From positions 1-55,575 of the forward strand of contig CAMLMV010000042.1 in NCBI GenBank assembly GCA_946481275.1: a stretch of 55,575 nt of DNA, given 5' to 3'. Numbering within the stretch: position 1 is the stretch's first letter; every line of letters begins with the position of its first letter. The notes below the pieces were generated by a model that ran no database searches, was not told where the DNA came from, and saw only the letters and a program-made list of their open reading frames with translations. Source of the stretch: an uncultured Massilia sp. Lineage in GTDB: Bacteria; Pseudomonadota; Gammaproteobacteria; Burkholderiales; Burkholderiaceae. Made by a program: the position numbers and the translations under genes. This document shows, in pieces, positions 21,008 through 30,684 of this stretch.

Positions 21008-21540
21008 GCGGACCGGGCGTGTACGGCCTGCTGGCCGAATTTCCCAGCGCGGACGCCCTGTGCGCGGCCGCGCGCCACGCGCGTGCGCACGGCTACACGC
21101 GGGTGGAGGCCTACTCTCCGTTCGCGATCGAGGGACTGGACGACATCGTCGGCGCCGACAAGGGCTGGATCGCGCCGCTCACGCTGCTGGGCGGGATCGC
21201 CGGCGGGGCGGGGACGTACTTCCTGCAATGGTATGCGGCCGTCGTGGATTATCCGATCAATATCGGCGGCCGGCCGCTGCACAGCTGGCCCGCGTTCATC
21301 CCCGCCACGTTCGAGATCACGATCCTCGGCGCGGCCGTGGCGGCCGTGCTCGCGATGCTCGTGCTGAACGGGTTGCCGCGCCTGTACCACCCGCTGTTCG
21401 AGGTCGAGGAATTCGAGCTCGCGAGCCGCAACCGCTTTTTCCTGTGCCTGCCCGCGTGCGATCCCGTGTTCGCCCCAGGTCCCGCGCGCGACCTGCTCGC
21501 CGAACTGCATCCGCTGCTGCTGCGCGAGGTGCCGGCATGA
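21004..21540 (+). CDS. actD: Alternative complex III subunit ActD, DUF3341 protein (178 aa)
   Basis: Membrane subunit with two central helices (about residues 62-82 and 103-127) and a cytoplasmic C-terminal part, the known layout of ActD (DUF3341). Typical segments are [18 protein letters not shown] near the N-terminus and [20 protein letters not shown] between the helices. Known structures show ActD holding ActC in the membrane without any cofactor. ATGA overlaps with actC and actE on both sides imply coupled translation. Confidence 0.9.
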   Translation: MSGPGVYGLLAEFPSADALCAAARHARAHGYTRVEAYSPFAIEGLDDIVGADKGWIAPLTLLGGIAGGAGTYFLQWYAAVVDYPINIGGRPLHSWPAFIPATFEITILGAAVAAVLAMLVLNGLPRLYHPLFEVEEFELASRNRFFLCLPACDPVFAPGPARDLLAELHPLLLREVPA

Positions 21541-22133
21541 AGCGCTTCCTGTTCGCATTGTCGCTGTGCGCACTGGCCGGCTGCGAAGGCGCGAAGCAGG
21601 ACATGTACGACCAGCCGCGCTATAAAACGTACGCGCCGAGCCCGCTGTTCGAGGATGGCGCGTCCGTACGGCCGCCCGTCGCCGGCACGGAACCGCGCGC
21701 GCGGGGCGGGTTCGCCGACAGTTCCGGCGGCCGCGCGGGCACGGATCTCGTGCGCCGGGACGCGCTGGCCGAGGAAGCGCAGACGAACCCGTATCCCGTC
21801 GACATGGCGCTGCTGAAGCGCGGCCAGGACCGCTACATGATCTATTGCATGCCCTGCCACAGCCCGGCCGGCGACGGCGACGGCCTCGTCGTGCGGCGCG
21901 GCTTTCCCGCGCCGCCGACGTATCACCAGGACCGCCTGCGCAACGCGCCCGACCGGCATCTCTACGACGTCATCAGGAACGGCTACGGCGTGATGGCACC
22001 GTACGGCGACCGCGTGGAACCGGCCGACCGCTGGGCCATCGTCGCCTTCATCCGCGCGCTGCAACTGAGCCGGCACGCGGACGTGGCCACCTTGCCGCCG
22101 GACGTGCGGGCGCGCCTGGGAGACCGGCCATGA
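21537..22133 (+). CDS. actE: Alternative complex III subunit ActE, monoheme cytochrome c lipoprotein (198 aa)
   Basis: Lipid-anchored cytochrome c of alternative complex III that passes electrons toward the terminal oxidase. It has a signal peptide with lipobox LAGC (Cys16), a family-typical MYDQPRYKTYAPSPLFEDG segment, one heme site CMPCH (104-108) and a later GYGVMAPYGDRV segment whose Met is a likely axial ligand. The length is as expected. ATGA overlap with actD and a short overlap with actF. Confidence 0.92.
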   Translation: MKRFLFALSLCALAGCEGAKQDMYDQPRYKTYAPSPLFEDGASVRPPVAGTEPRARGGFADSSGGRAGTDLVRRDALAEEAQTNPYPVDMALLKRGQDRYMIYCMPCHSPAGDGDGLVVRRGFPAPPTYHQDRLRNAPDRHLYDVIRNGYGVMAPYGDRVEPADRWAIVAFIRALQLSRHADVATLPPDVRARLGDRP

Positions 22134-23137
22134 AGGCGCGCACGCTCGTCCTGCTCGCCCTCATCGCCGGATTTGCGGGCTGGCGCCTGGACCTGCGCGC
22201 GCTGCTGGCCAGCTATCTCGCCGCCTGGTGGTTCGTGGCGGGCGCGCTGCTGGGCGGGCTGGCCAACGTCTGGCTGCACCAGCTCACGGGCGGCGCGTGG
22301 GGCGACACCATCCGCGGCCCACTGCTGCGCGCGGCGCGCTGGCTGCCGCTCACGTGCATCCTGTTCCTGCCCGTGCTGCTGGGGGCGCCGCTGCTGTATC
22401 CGTGGCAGCACGGCGTGCCGGATGGCGCGTTCCGCCAGGCGTGGCTGAGTCCCGTCTTCTTCACGATCCGCAGCGTCGGCTACCTGCTGCTGTGGAGCGC
22501 ACTGGCCATCGTCGAGACGCGGGCGCGCACGCGGTCGCCGCTGCGTGCCGCCCTGTGCCTGGTCGCCTACGGCTTTTCCGTGAGTCTGGCGGCCGTGGAC
22601 TGGATCATGTCGCTGCAGCCCGAGTGGTATTCCAGCGTGTTCGGCTGGCTCGCGGGCACGGGCCAGATGCTGACGGGCCTCGCACTGGCCGTGTTGCTGA
22701 TCGACCGCGGCGCGGCGCGCAAGCGCCTGCCCGATCTCGGCAACCTCCTCATGATGTACGTGCTGACGTGGGCGTACCTCGCCTACGTGCAATTCCTGAT
22801 CATCTGGGCGGCGGACCTCCCGCACGAAATCGCGTGGTACCTGCGGCGCGGCGCGCCGGGATGGCAGGGGGTGGCGTGGGTGCTCGTCGCCGGCCATTTC
22901 GCCGGGCCGCTGTGCATCCTGCTGTCGCGCCACGCGAAGACGGCGCCCGCGCTGATGGGCGTGCTGGCCGGCGCGCTGCTGGCGGCCCATCTGCTGGATT
23001 GCTGGTGGCTCGTGCTGCCGTCCGTCGACCACCTGACGCGCCACTGGCTGTGGCTCGCGCCGCTCGTCGCGGCCGGATTCGGGCTCGCGGCGCGGCTGGC
23101 GCTGGAACGGACGAGGAAGGAGGGCATCCATGTCTGA
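22130..23137 (+). CDS. actF: Alternative complex III subunit ActF, NrfD-like membrane protein (335 aa)
   Basis: Second polytopic subunit related to ActC, with about nine to ten hydrophobic helices. Recognisable segments: FVAGALLGGLANVWLHQLTG, SVGYLLLWSALA, VDWIMSLQPEWYSSVFG and AYVQFLIIWAADLPHEIAWY. In known complexes ActF is structural or has been proposed to take part in proton movement. It overlaps the following small gene by eight bases. It is the last act gene before the oxidase part of the operon. Confidence 0.9.
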   Translation: MKARTLVLLALIAGFAGWRLDLRALLASYLAAWWFVAGALLGGLANVWLHQLTGGAWGDTIRGPLLRAARWLPLTCILFLPVLLGAPLLYPWQHGVPDGAFRQAWLSPVFFTIRSVGYLLLWSALAIVETRARTRSPLRAALCLVAYGFSVSLAAVDWIMSLQPEWYSSVFGWLAGTGQMLTGLALAVLLIDRGAARKRLPDLGNLLMMYVLTWAYLAYVQFLIIWAADLPHEIAWYLRRGAPGWQGVAWVLVAGHFAGPLCILLSRHAKTAPALMGVLAGALLAAHLLDCWWLVLPSVDHLTRHWLWLAPLVAAGFGLAARLALERTRKEGIHV

Positions 23138-23450
23138 CTACACCGGCGGCGATCTCGACCTGCGCGGCCTGCGCCGCGGCGCCTGCATCATCGCGGCCGG
23201 CGTCGCGTGCGCGCTCGGTGCGGCCGCGCTGATGCTGCGCGAACAGGCCCCGGCAGCGAACACGCCGCCCCATGCGTTTGCCGGCAAGGCGCCGCTGCTG
23301 CAGCCGGCGCCGCAACCGGACCGCGCCGCCTATTTCGAGGAGAAGCGCCGCGCGACGCAGACCTATGGCTGGGTCGACCGCCAGGCCGGCATCGCCCGGA
23401 TTCCGCTGGACGAGGCCATGAAGCTGATGGCGGCGAAGGGGGCACGATGA
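23130..23450 (+). CDS. Small single-span membrane protein of the act-caa3 operon (106 aa)
   Basis: One hydrophobic helix (about residues 18-37) followed by a Pro/Ala-rich linker and a soluble C-terminal part containing TYGWVDRQAGIARIPLDEAM. I recall a YGWVD...AGI.RIP-type motif in small proteins of similar respiratory clusters, which would make this a conserved accessory subunit or assembly factor rather than a spurious frame; this needs checking. No cofactor-binding residues are evident. It overlaps actF by eight bases and the SCO gene by four (ATGA). Confidence 0.8.
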   Translation: MSDYTGGDLDLRGLRRGACIIAAGVACALGAAALMLREQAPAANTPPHAFAGKAPLLQPAPQPDRAAYFEEKRRATQTYGWVDRQAGIARIPLDEAMKLMAAKGAR

Positions 23451-24199
23451 GACGCGTCGCCGCGCTGGTGCTGATGCTGGCCTGCGGCCCGGCCGCGGCC
23501 CAGGCCCTGCAACTGCCGCCGCCCCCGGCCGCGCGCTTCGATCCCGTGCCGGGCACCCGGCTGCCGCGCGACGCCGTGCTGCGCGACGATGCCGGGCAAC
23601 CAGTCCGGCTTGCGAGCCTGTTCGACCGCCCGGTCGTGCTGGTACCCGGTTATTACACGTGCCCGAACCTGTGCAGCACGGTGTTCGAAGGCGTGCTGCA
23701 GGCGCTCGCGCTGTCCGGGCTCGCGGCGGGCGATTACCGCCTCGTCGGCCTGTCCATCGACCCGCGCGACGGCGCCGCCGCGGCGGCATCGAGAAAGCGG
23801 GCGTATGCCGCGCTGCTCCCCGGCGGCGTGCGCGATCTCGCGCTGTTGACGGGCGATGCGCGCACGCTCGCGCGGCTGCAGGCGGCCCTTGGCTACCGCA
23901 CCGTCGCGGACAAGGACACGGGCGAACTGGCGCACGCGGCCGGCTTCGTCGTGCTCGACGCCGACGGCCGCATCGTGCGCGCCTTCTCCGGCGTGCGCTT
24001 CGATCCGGCCGCGTTGCGCGCCGCGGTCAGGTCGCCCACGCCATCGTTCGGCCAGCAGGTGCTGATGCTGTGCGCGCACTTCGCGCCCGCGTCCGGCCAC
24101 CATACGACGGGCGCGCTGGCGTTCGTGCGCGCCGGCGTGCTGCTGTTGCCGTTGTGCTTCCTGGGCTGGCTATGGCGCCGGCGGGGAGGGCGGCCTTGA
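23447..24199 (+). CDS. SCO1/SenC-type copper chaperone with C-terminal membrane anchor (250 aa)
   Basis: Delivers copper to the CuA centre of cytochrome oxidase. It has a signal peptide (residues 1-19), a thioredoxin-like fold with the copper-binding C72-x3-C76 in YTCPNLCSTV, and the conserved His163 in ELAHAAGFVVLD. Unlike N-anchored SCO proteins it has a hydrophobic helix near the C-terminus (about 225-243) followed by RRRGGRP, so it is probably anchored at that end. It lies directly upstream of the CuA subunit gene and overlaps it. Confidence 0.93.
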   Translation: MRRVAALVLMLACGPAAAQALQLPPPPAARFDPVPGTRLPRDAVLRDDAGQPVRLASLFDRPVVLVPGYYTCPNLCSTVFEGVLQALALSGLAAGDYRLVGLSIDPRDGAAAAASRKRAYAALLPGGVRDLALLTGDARTLARLQAALGYRTVADKDTGELAHAAGFVVLDADGRIVRAFSGVRFDPAALRAAVRSPTPSFGQQVLMLCAHFAPASGHHTTGALAFVRAGVLLLPLCFLGWLWRRRGGRP

Positions 24200-25120
24200 G
24201 TCCCGAATTCCATCTGCTGCCGCAGGATGCCGCCGTCTCCGCCACGCGCCTGGACAGCCTCGCCCTGTGCCTGCTGCTGTTGACGGGGGCCGTCGCGCTG
24301 GTGCTGTTCGTCCTGATGGTCGGCTTTTCGATCCGCTACCGGGCCGGCTCGAAGGCGGACCGCACGCACGTGCCGAAGCAGGGGCTGCCCGTCGAAATCG
24401 CGTGGACGGTGATCCCGCTCCTGCTGTTCCTCGGCGTCTACGCCTGGGGCGCCATCGACTACGCCAGGCTGTACCAGGCGCCGGACAATGCGATGCCCGT
24501 GTTCGTCGTCGCGAAACAGTGGATGTGGGAGGCGGAACACCGCAACGGACGGCGCGAGAAGGGGCAGCTGCACCTGCCGCTGGGACGCCCCGTGCGCATG
24601 GTGATGACGTCGCAGGACGTGATCCACAGCTTCTTCGTACCGGACTTCCGGGTGAAACAGGACGTCGTGCCGGGCCGTTACACGTCCATCGTGTTCACGC
24701 CCAGCCGCACGGGCGAGTACCGGCTGTACTGCGCGGAATACTGCGGCACGGAGCACGCGATGATGCTGGGCCGGATCGTCGTAATGCAGCCGGCCGCGTT
24801 CGCGCAATGGCTGGACGCGGGCCCGCGCCAGCCGGGCATGGCGGCGCGCGGCTACGAGCTGTATCGCCGCTACGGCTGCAGCGGCTGCCACGACCCGGGA
24901 TCGACCGTGCACGCGCCCGACCTCACCGGGTTGCTGGGCCGGCGTGTGCACCTCGCGGACGGGCGCGAGCTGACGGCCGACGAGCCTTACGTCCGCGATT
25001 CGATCCTCGTACCCGGGAAGGACGTCGTCGCGGGCTACGCGCCCATCATGCCGTCGTTCGCGGGGCAGATCGGGGAGGAGGACATCCTGGCCATCATCGA
25101 ATACATCAGGGAGAGCGCGC

Positions 25121-25149
<29 letters not shown>
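24196..25149 (+). CDS. ctaC: caa3 cytochrome c oxidase subunit II with fused cytochrome c (317 aa)
   Basis: Electron entry subunit of the terminal oxidase. Two N-terminal helices (about residues 22-46 and 67-90) are followed by a cupredoxin domain with CuA ligands His144, Cys179, Cys183, His187 and Met190 (in [12 protein letters not shown]), then a cytochrome c domain with CSGCH at 228-232, which defines the caa3 type. I chose TTG 24196: it overlaps the SCO stop (TTGA) and GGGGAGGG lies just upstream. ATG 24172 in the same frame is possible but gives a 28-base overlap and no Shine-Dalgarno sequence. It overlaps the subunit I gene by 29 bases. Confidence 0.93.
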
Positions 25150-26700
<1,551 letters not shown>

Positions 26701-26704
<4 letters not shown>

Positions 26705-27333
26705 GCGCACCGGTGCTCGAACCGCAGTTCCGCGACCACGCGCAGCAGGACTTCGCGCGCTCGTTCGGCATGTGGGTGTTCCTGTCCAGCGAACTGCTGT
26801 TTTTCGGGCCGCTGCTGTTCGGCTACCTGTACCTGCGCATGCATCACCCGGCAGCGACGGGCATGGCCAGCCGCCACACGGACATGCTGCTGGGGACCGT
26901 CAACACGGCCGTCCTGCTGACCAGCAGTTTTTGCATGGCGCTGGCCGGCCACGCGGCGCAAGGGCACGATCGCCGCCGCGCCGCGCGGCTGCTCGCGCTG
27001 ACGGCAGCGCTGGGCATTGTCTTCCTCGCCATCAAGGGCATCGAATGGCACCAGGAATTCGCCGAGCACCTGTTCCCCGGCGTGGGGTTTCATCCGTCCG
27101 ACGGCGGGGACGCGGGCACCGTCTACGGCATGGAGCTGTTCTTCCTGCTGTACTTCGCGGCCACCGGCCTGCACGCGCTGCACCTGTTCATCGGCGTGTC
27201 GGCCTGCCTGTGGCTGATGCGCAGCGCGCGCGCCGACGCCGTGGAACTCGTCGGCCTGTACTGGCACTTCGTCGACGTGGTGTGGATCTTTCTCTACCCG
27301 TTGCTGTACCTGACCTTGCGCTCGGGAGCCTGA
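26701..27333 (+). CDS. ctaE: Cytochrome c oxidase subunit III (210 aa)
   Basis: Membrane subunit of the caa3 oxidase, short form with about five helices. Family segments: [20 protein letters not shown], then [25 protein letters not shown] and [20 protein letters not shown]. The Glu in SSELLFF is the conserved membrane Glu of the family. Its ATG overlaps the subunit I stop and it is separated by one base from the next gene. Confidence 0.95.
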
Positions 27334-27334
27334 C

Positions 27335-27670
27335 GTGGACAGGAGCATACGTCCGCTGGTGCTCACGTGGATCGCGCTGCTGGCGCTGCTGGCCACGACG
27401 GCCGCCTGCGCGCTGCTGCGCCTCGGCTGGCTGAACACCGCGATCAGCCTCGCGGTGGCGCTGGCGAAGGCGCTGCTGGTCGCATTCGTGTTCATGCGGC
27501 TGAAGCGCGCGCCCGCGCTGCTGCGCCTCGCGGCCGTCGCGGGCGCCGTCACGCTCGTGCTGCTGTTCGGGCTGGCGCTGACGGATTACACGACGCGCAC
27601 GGAACTCAAGGCCCCGTGGCAGCAGCCGGCGGTCGTGGCGCCGCGGCTGGGGAGCCGGACTGGCGGCTAG
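27335..27670 (+). CDS. ctaF: Cytochrome c oxidase subunit IV-like small membrane protein (111 aa)
   Basis: Three hydrophobic helices (about residues 8-28, 33-53, 61-83) and a short tail, the layout of prokaryotic COX4-type subunits, which help assemble or stabilise subunits I and III. The central segment with KALLVAFVFMRLKRAP is typical. It has a GTG start at 27335, with GGGAG seven bases upstream, one base after the subunit III stop. It is the last gene of the act-caa3 operon. Its final four bases overlap the stop of the HNH gene coming from the other strand. Confidence 0.85.
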   Translation: MDRSIRPLVLTWIALLALLATTAACALLRLGWLNTAISLAVALAKALLVAFVFMRLKRAPALLRLAAVAGAVTLVLLFGLALTDYTTRTELKAPWQQPAVVAPRLGSRTGG

Positions 27671-28707
27671 AAGCCGAGCAGGCCGTTGTCTTCATCCACC
27701 TTCATCAGGACGTCGCGATACAGTTTGCCACGTGAAAACTTGAGCATGTCCTGCCGTTTCATCGGCACGAACGGCTTGAAATGGCGGACAAACATGCGCT
27801 TTTCTTTTTCAGTGGCCAGGCCGTCGCGTGAGTATTCCGTGTACCAGTCGAGCAGTTCTTCGAGATCGTCCAACTTGTGCGCTGTCCGCGTCAGGATATT
27901 GAAGTCTTGCGCCGTCAGGTCGTCCGGCTTGGTGCCCCGGTTGATGACGTCGATGCGGCCTGGGCCCAGGTAGACGAACTTATACAGATCGTCGAACGAA
28001 TGATGGAACGGATTGATATGGGTGTCGATGTCGAATGACTTGGTCCCCTTTACTCTTGAGTTGCAAATGTGGCAGCACGGTACGAGGTTATAGAAGGACA
28101 GGGCGAAGAACGGATTGCGGGCCTTGTCGAGGAAGTGATCGAGGTCCAGGTAGGCGGCGAGATCGAGCTTGGCCGCGGGGTCCGGATTCTTGTTCATCAC
28201 ATCCGTGTCGACGATATTGCAATAGACGCATTTCGACTTGCCTATCTTGAGCTTGTCAAAGAGGAAGTTTTTGCACGAGGGGCTCTCGCGGAACGTATCG
28301 TATTTGAACAGGTCGCTGAGCAGCTTCTTGTTGAAAGGCGTCTGGCCGTCGTCATAAAAGACATGCTCCGGCAGAATGGCGACTATGTCGTCCCGCAATT
28401 GCCTGAAGTCGGCGGGCCGGCACACGATGATTTTCTTGAGCAGGGCGTAATCGGACGCCGCGAGGCACGCGAAAAAATCGTCGATCGCGGGGGCGTCGGG
28501 CGCCGCGATATCCAGTTCCGCCTGAACAGCCGGGGACTTCAGTTCTTCACGCAGATCCTCGCAGTATTGCGGGAGCGAATGGGCGAAATAACGGGTCCCG
28601 TTGGCAAGTTTCCGGCTCAGGTTATCCCAGTGCTCCTGCGCCATCGTGTCGAGCATGGCGCTTGCCTTGGCATGGTCGTCGTCCAGGTGCTGGTGGAAAC
28701 TGATCAT
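27667..28707 (-). CDS. HNH endonuclease-like protein, PtuB-type partner (346 aa)
   Basis: Contains an HNH/McrA-type zinc-binding nuclease core: C160-x2-C163 (CVYC), D190-H191 in LDLDHFLDKA, N207 in FYNLVP, and C212-x2-C215-N216 (CHICN). The N-terminal half (1-150) is helical and without a family I recognise, and the C-terminal third is also unassigned. The gene overlaps the upstream AAA ATPase gene by four bases, and this ATPase-HNH pairing is that of the Septu defence system (PtuA-PtuB). I infer a nuclease activated during phage infection. It is longer than the PtuB proteins I recall. Base composition is more A/T-rich than the respiratory genes next to it. Confidence 0.78.
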   Translation of the reverse strand: MISFHQHLDDDHAKASAMLDTMAQEHWDNLSRKLANGTRYFAHSLPQYCEDLREELKSPAVQAELDIAAPDAPAIDDFFACLAASDYALLKKIIVCRPADFRQLRDDIVAILPEHVFYDDGQTPFNKKLLSDLFKYDTFRESPSCKNFLFDKLKIGKSKCVYCNIVDTDVMNKNPDPAAKLDLAAYLDLDHFLDKARNPFFALSFYNLVPCCHICNSRVKGTKSFDIDTHINPFHHSFDDLYKFVYLGPGRIDVINRGTKPDDLTAQDFNILTRTAHKLDDLEELLDWYTEYSRDGLATEKEKRMFVRHFKPFVPMKRQDMLKFSRGKLYRDVLMKVDEDNGLLGF

Positions 28708-30431
28708 GCCTGATCTCCGGCGGGTTCGATGCGTTCGATTTCCGCTTCGACGGATGCGCGAATGAGGTCATGCCCGATCAGCTTGCTGAAACGCATATAC
28801 GCTTCGCGTTGTTCCTTCGAGATGTGCGCGAGCGACTGGAGTTCCGCCGTGATTTCATCGATCTTTTTCTTCGCAAAATTGCTGATCGCGGGCGTGCGCA
28901 GCAACAGCGGGCCATAGAACAGGTCGTACAGGTTGCCGGCGAACGTCTGCCGGCGCAGCTTGTAACCGTCGTCGTTAGCGGATGGGACTGGCGGCTCGAG
29001 CATCGCGATGTTTTGCTTCGGCAGGTCGGACAGGATGAACGGCGAATGCGACGTCAGCACGATCTGGACGTGGCTGCCTTCGGCCGACAGGCTCGACACG
29101 ATCGTGTTGAGCTTGTCGAAGAAATCCATTTGCCACTGCGGGTGCAGGTAGAGGTCGCCCTCGTCGATGACGATGAGGATATTGGCCGCGCTCTTCTGGT
29201 ATTTTTTCAGTTCGTAGACCATCGATGCGAAGCCATTGATGAACGCTTTCTGGCCAGAACTGATGCCGAGCCATTCGACATTGACGTCGCCAGCGTCCCC
29301 GAACAACGACGTCAATGCCGAGATTTTGGCTTTGTTGGCAATCCGAAAGTCGACGGAAAAATTGATTCGCGACGGGTTTTCGTCGGGTAATACTTCGACG
29401 TCGCGCTCTCGCAGCCAGCTCTCCATCGATCTGAGGAAATCGGCCTGTTTCATGATCTGCGCTGCCGACACCGCCTCGCCGCCAAAAGGACGCCCCTTAA
29501 GCGCCTCTGGAAAGTTTTCGCGGTGTATCGCGGCTTGCAGATAAACCATGGCACGGTCGACGAATGATTCCTGGCTGAACTTCTGGTTTGTATCGGCGAA
29601 GAACTGATCGATATCGAAAAAGGCGTCGGTACGGGGGCCATTCCGACGTTGCGACTGCCCATCACACCGCATAGCGATATCGGTCAGCAGGTTCAGCGCC
29701 ATTTGGGAAAGCAGCCGGTTCCGTGGGCTCTGTTGCATTAACCTCTTGCGCCAATTTTGCCTGAAGGCCGTGAATCCTTGTCCACCCAGGCCTGAATCAT
29801 GTGAACTGTTGAACGTGGCAAACCTGTTTCGGGGCGCGATCTTCAACCGGACCGGATGCGGCATTTCAAGTTTTTCGAACAGCGCCTCATCGGCGACGAA
29901 CCTGATTTGTTTTGCGAACTGTCCAACGGACGAGTTACGCGGTCGATGGCGCATGCGGTAAGCGTGGTTCAATGAAATATCAGTGATGTCGGCATCGAAA
30001 TGATATTCCCGCTCATCGAATACATTCGAAAAATAGATGACTCTCAGCGGCCCGATCTTGTCGTCGATGGGCGCGATATCGATGCCGAAGTCCGCGGCGG
30101 GGGCGGCACCTGCCGCAAACCGGTATCTGCAGAACAGCTTGCCCTCGCTCTCGTACACGACGAGATGATCGCAGCCGATCGTACTACGCGGCCCCTTCAG
30201 GATCTTGCACAGCAATTCCAGCGAATTGCTTTTGCCGCTCCCGTTGATCCCGACGATCGCCGCCACGTCGACGATGGATTTGCCGAAGAAATCGGCCGGT
30301 AGTGCCTCGAGCACGTCCCGGTGCAGCGTGTTCGTCGCATCGTCGTAGCGATACTTGGCGGAGGAGGAGATGTTCAGGTTGAGGTTGTTGAACGAGCGGA
30401 ACGCCCGGGCCCAGATGAAACAGATTTTCAT
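28704..30431 (-). CDS. AAA/ABC-type ATPase, PtuA-like, of a putative Septu defence pair (575 aa)
   Basis: SMC/ABC-like ATPase of the AAA_15/AAA_21 kind. Walker A is GINGSGKS (61-68), the signature LGISSGQK (388-395), Walker B ILIVIDEGD (418-426) with the catalytic Glu, and the switch His in LTSHSP (459-464). The long insertion between Walker A and the signature has no recognised fold. No TOPRIM domain follows, which separates it from OLD nucleases; nuclease activity would come from the HNH partner. ATG 30431 starts the two-gene operon. The region has lower GC: the 60 bases from 29881 hold 33 G/C, against 45 in the 60 bases from 26521. Likely horizontally acquired. Confidence 0.82.
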   Translation of the reverse strand: MKICFIWARAFRSFNNLNLNISSSAKYRYDDATNTLHRDVLEALPADFFGKSIVDVAAIVGINGSGKSNSLELLCKILKGPRSTIGCDHLVVYESEGKLFCRYRFAAGAAPAADFGIDIAPIDDKIGPLRVIYFSNVFDEREYHFDADITDISLNHAYRMRHRPRNSSVGQFAKQIRFVADEALFEKLEMPHPVRLKIAPRNRFATFNSSHDSGLGGQGFTAFRQNWRKRLMQQSPRNRLLSQMALNLLTDIAMRCDGQSQRRNGPRTDAFFDIDQFFADTNQKFSQESFVDRAMVYLQAAIHRENFPEALKGRPFGGEAVSAAQIMKQADFLRSMESWLRERDVEVLPDENPSRINFSVDFRIANKAKISALTSLFGDAGDVNVEWLGISSGQKAFINGFASMVYELKKYQKSAANILIVIDEGDLYLHPQWQMDFFDKLNTIVSSLSAEGSHVQIVLTSHSPFILSDLPKQNIAMLEPPVPSANDDGYKLRRQTFAGNLYDLFYGPLLLRTPAISNFAKKKIDEITAELQSLAHISKEQREAYMRFSKLIGHDLIRASVEAEIERIEPAGDQA

Positions 30432-30684
30432 GATCGATCCTCATGCCTGACGAAATGGTCAACGGCGGCAAGTTTACTCAGAGGAAACGAAAAATGATAC
30501 GCCAATTGTAACGATGCGCTGTTCAGGAAGCGGTCGGGCCCGGATGTATGGAATGCGCAACTCGCGAGCAGGTAAAAATTTTCCGCATGGAAACGATTGT
30601 CCCTGTGTAGGTTAAAATAGCGCGTCATTCTTCCCGCCGCGGCCATGGCGCGTCTTCGCGCTCTTTCCACCGCCCAATGCTCCC
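30432..30684. promoter_or_regulatory. Divergent gap between the ATPase-HNH pair and the diguanylate cyclase
   Basis: About 250 A/T-rich bases that should carry the promoters of both flanking genes. TAAAAT at 30613-30618 could be a -10 for the cyclase gene but has no well-placed -35. I see no gene, repeat or attachment-site pair here. Confidence 0.4.

Noticed and set aside
27667..30431. Retron or OLD-nuclease interpretation of the ATPase-HNH pair
   Set aside because: No reverse transcriptase gene or msr/msd-like region is adjacent, and the ATPase lacks a C-terminal TOPRIM domain.
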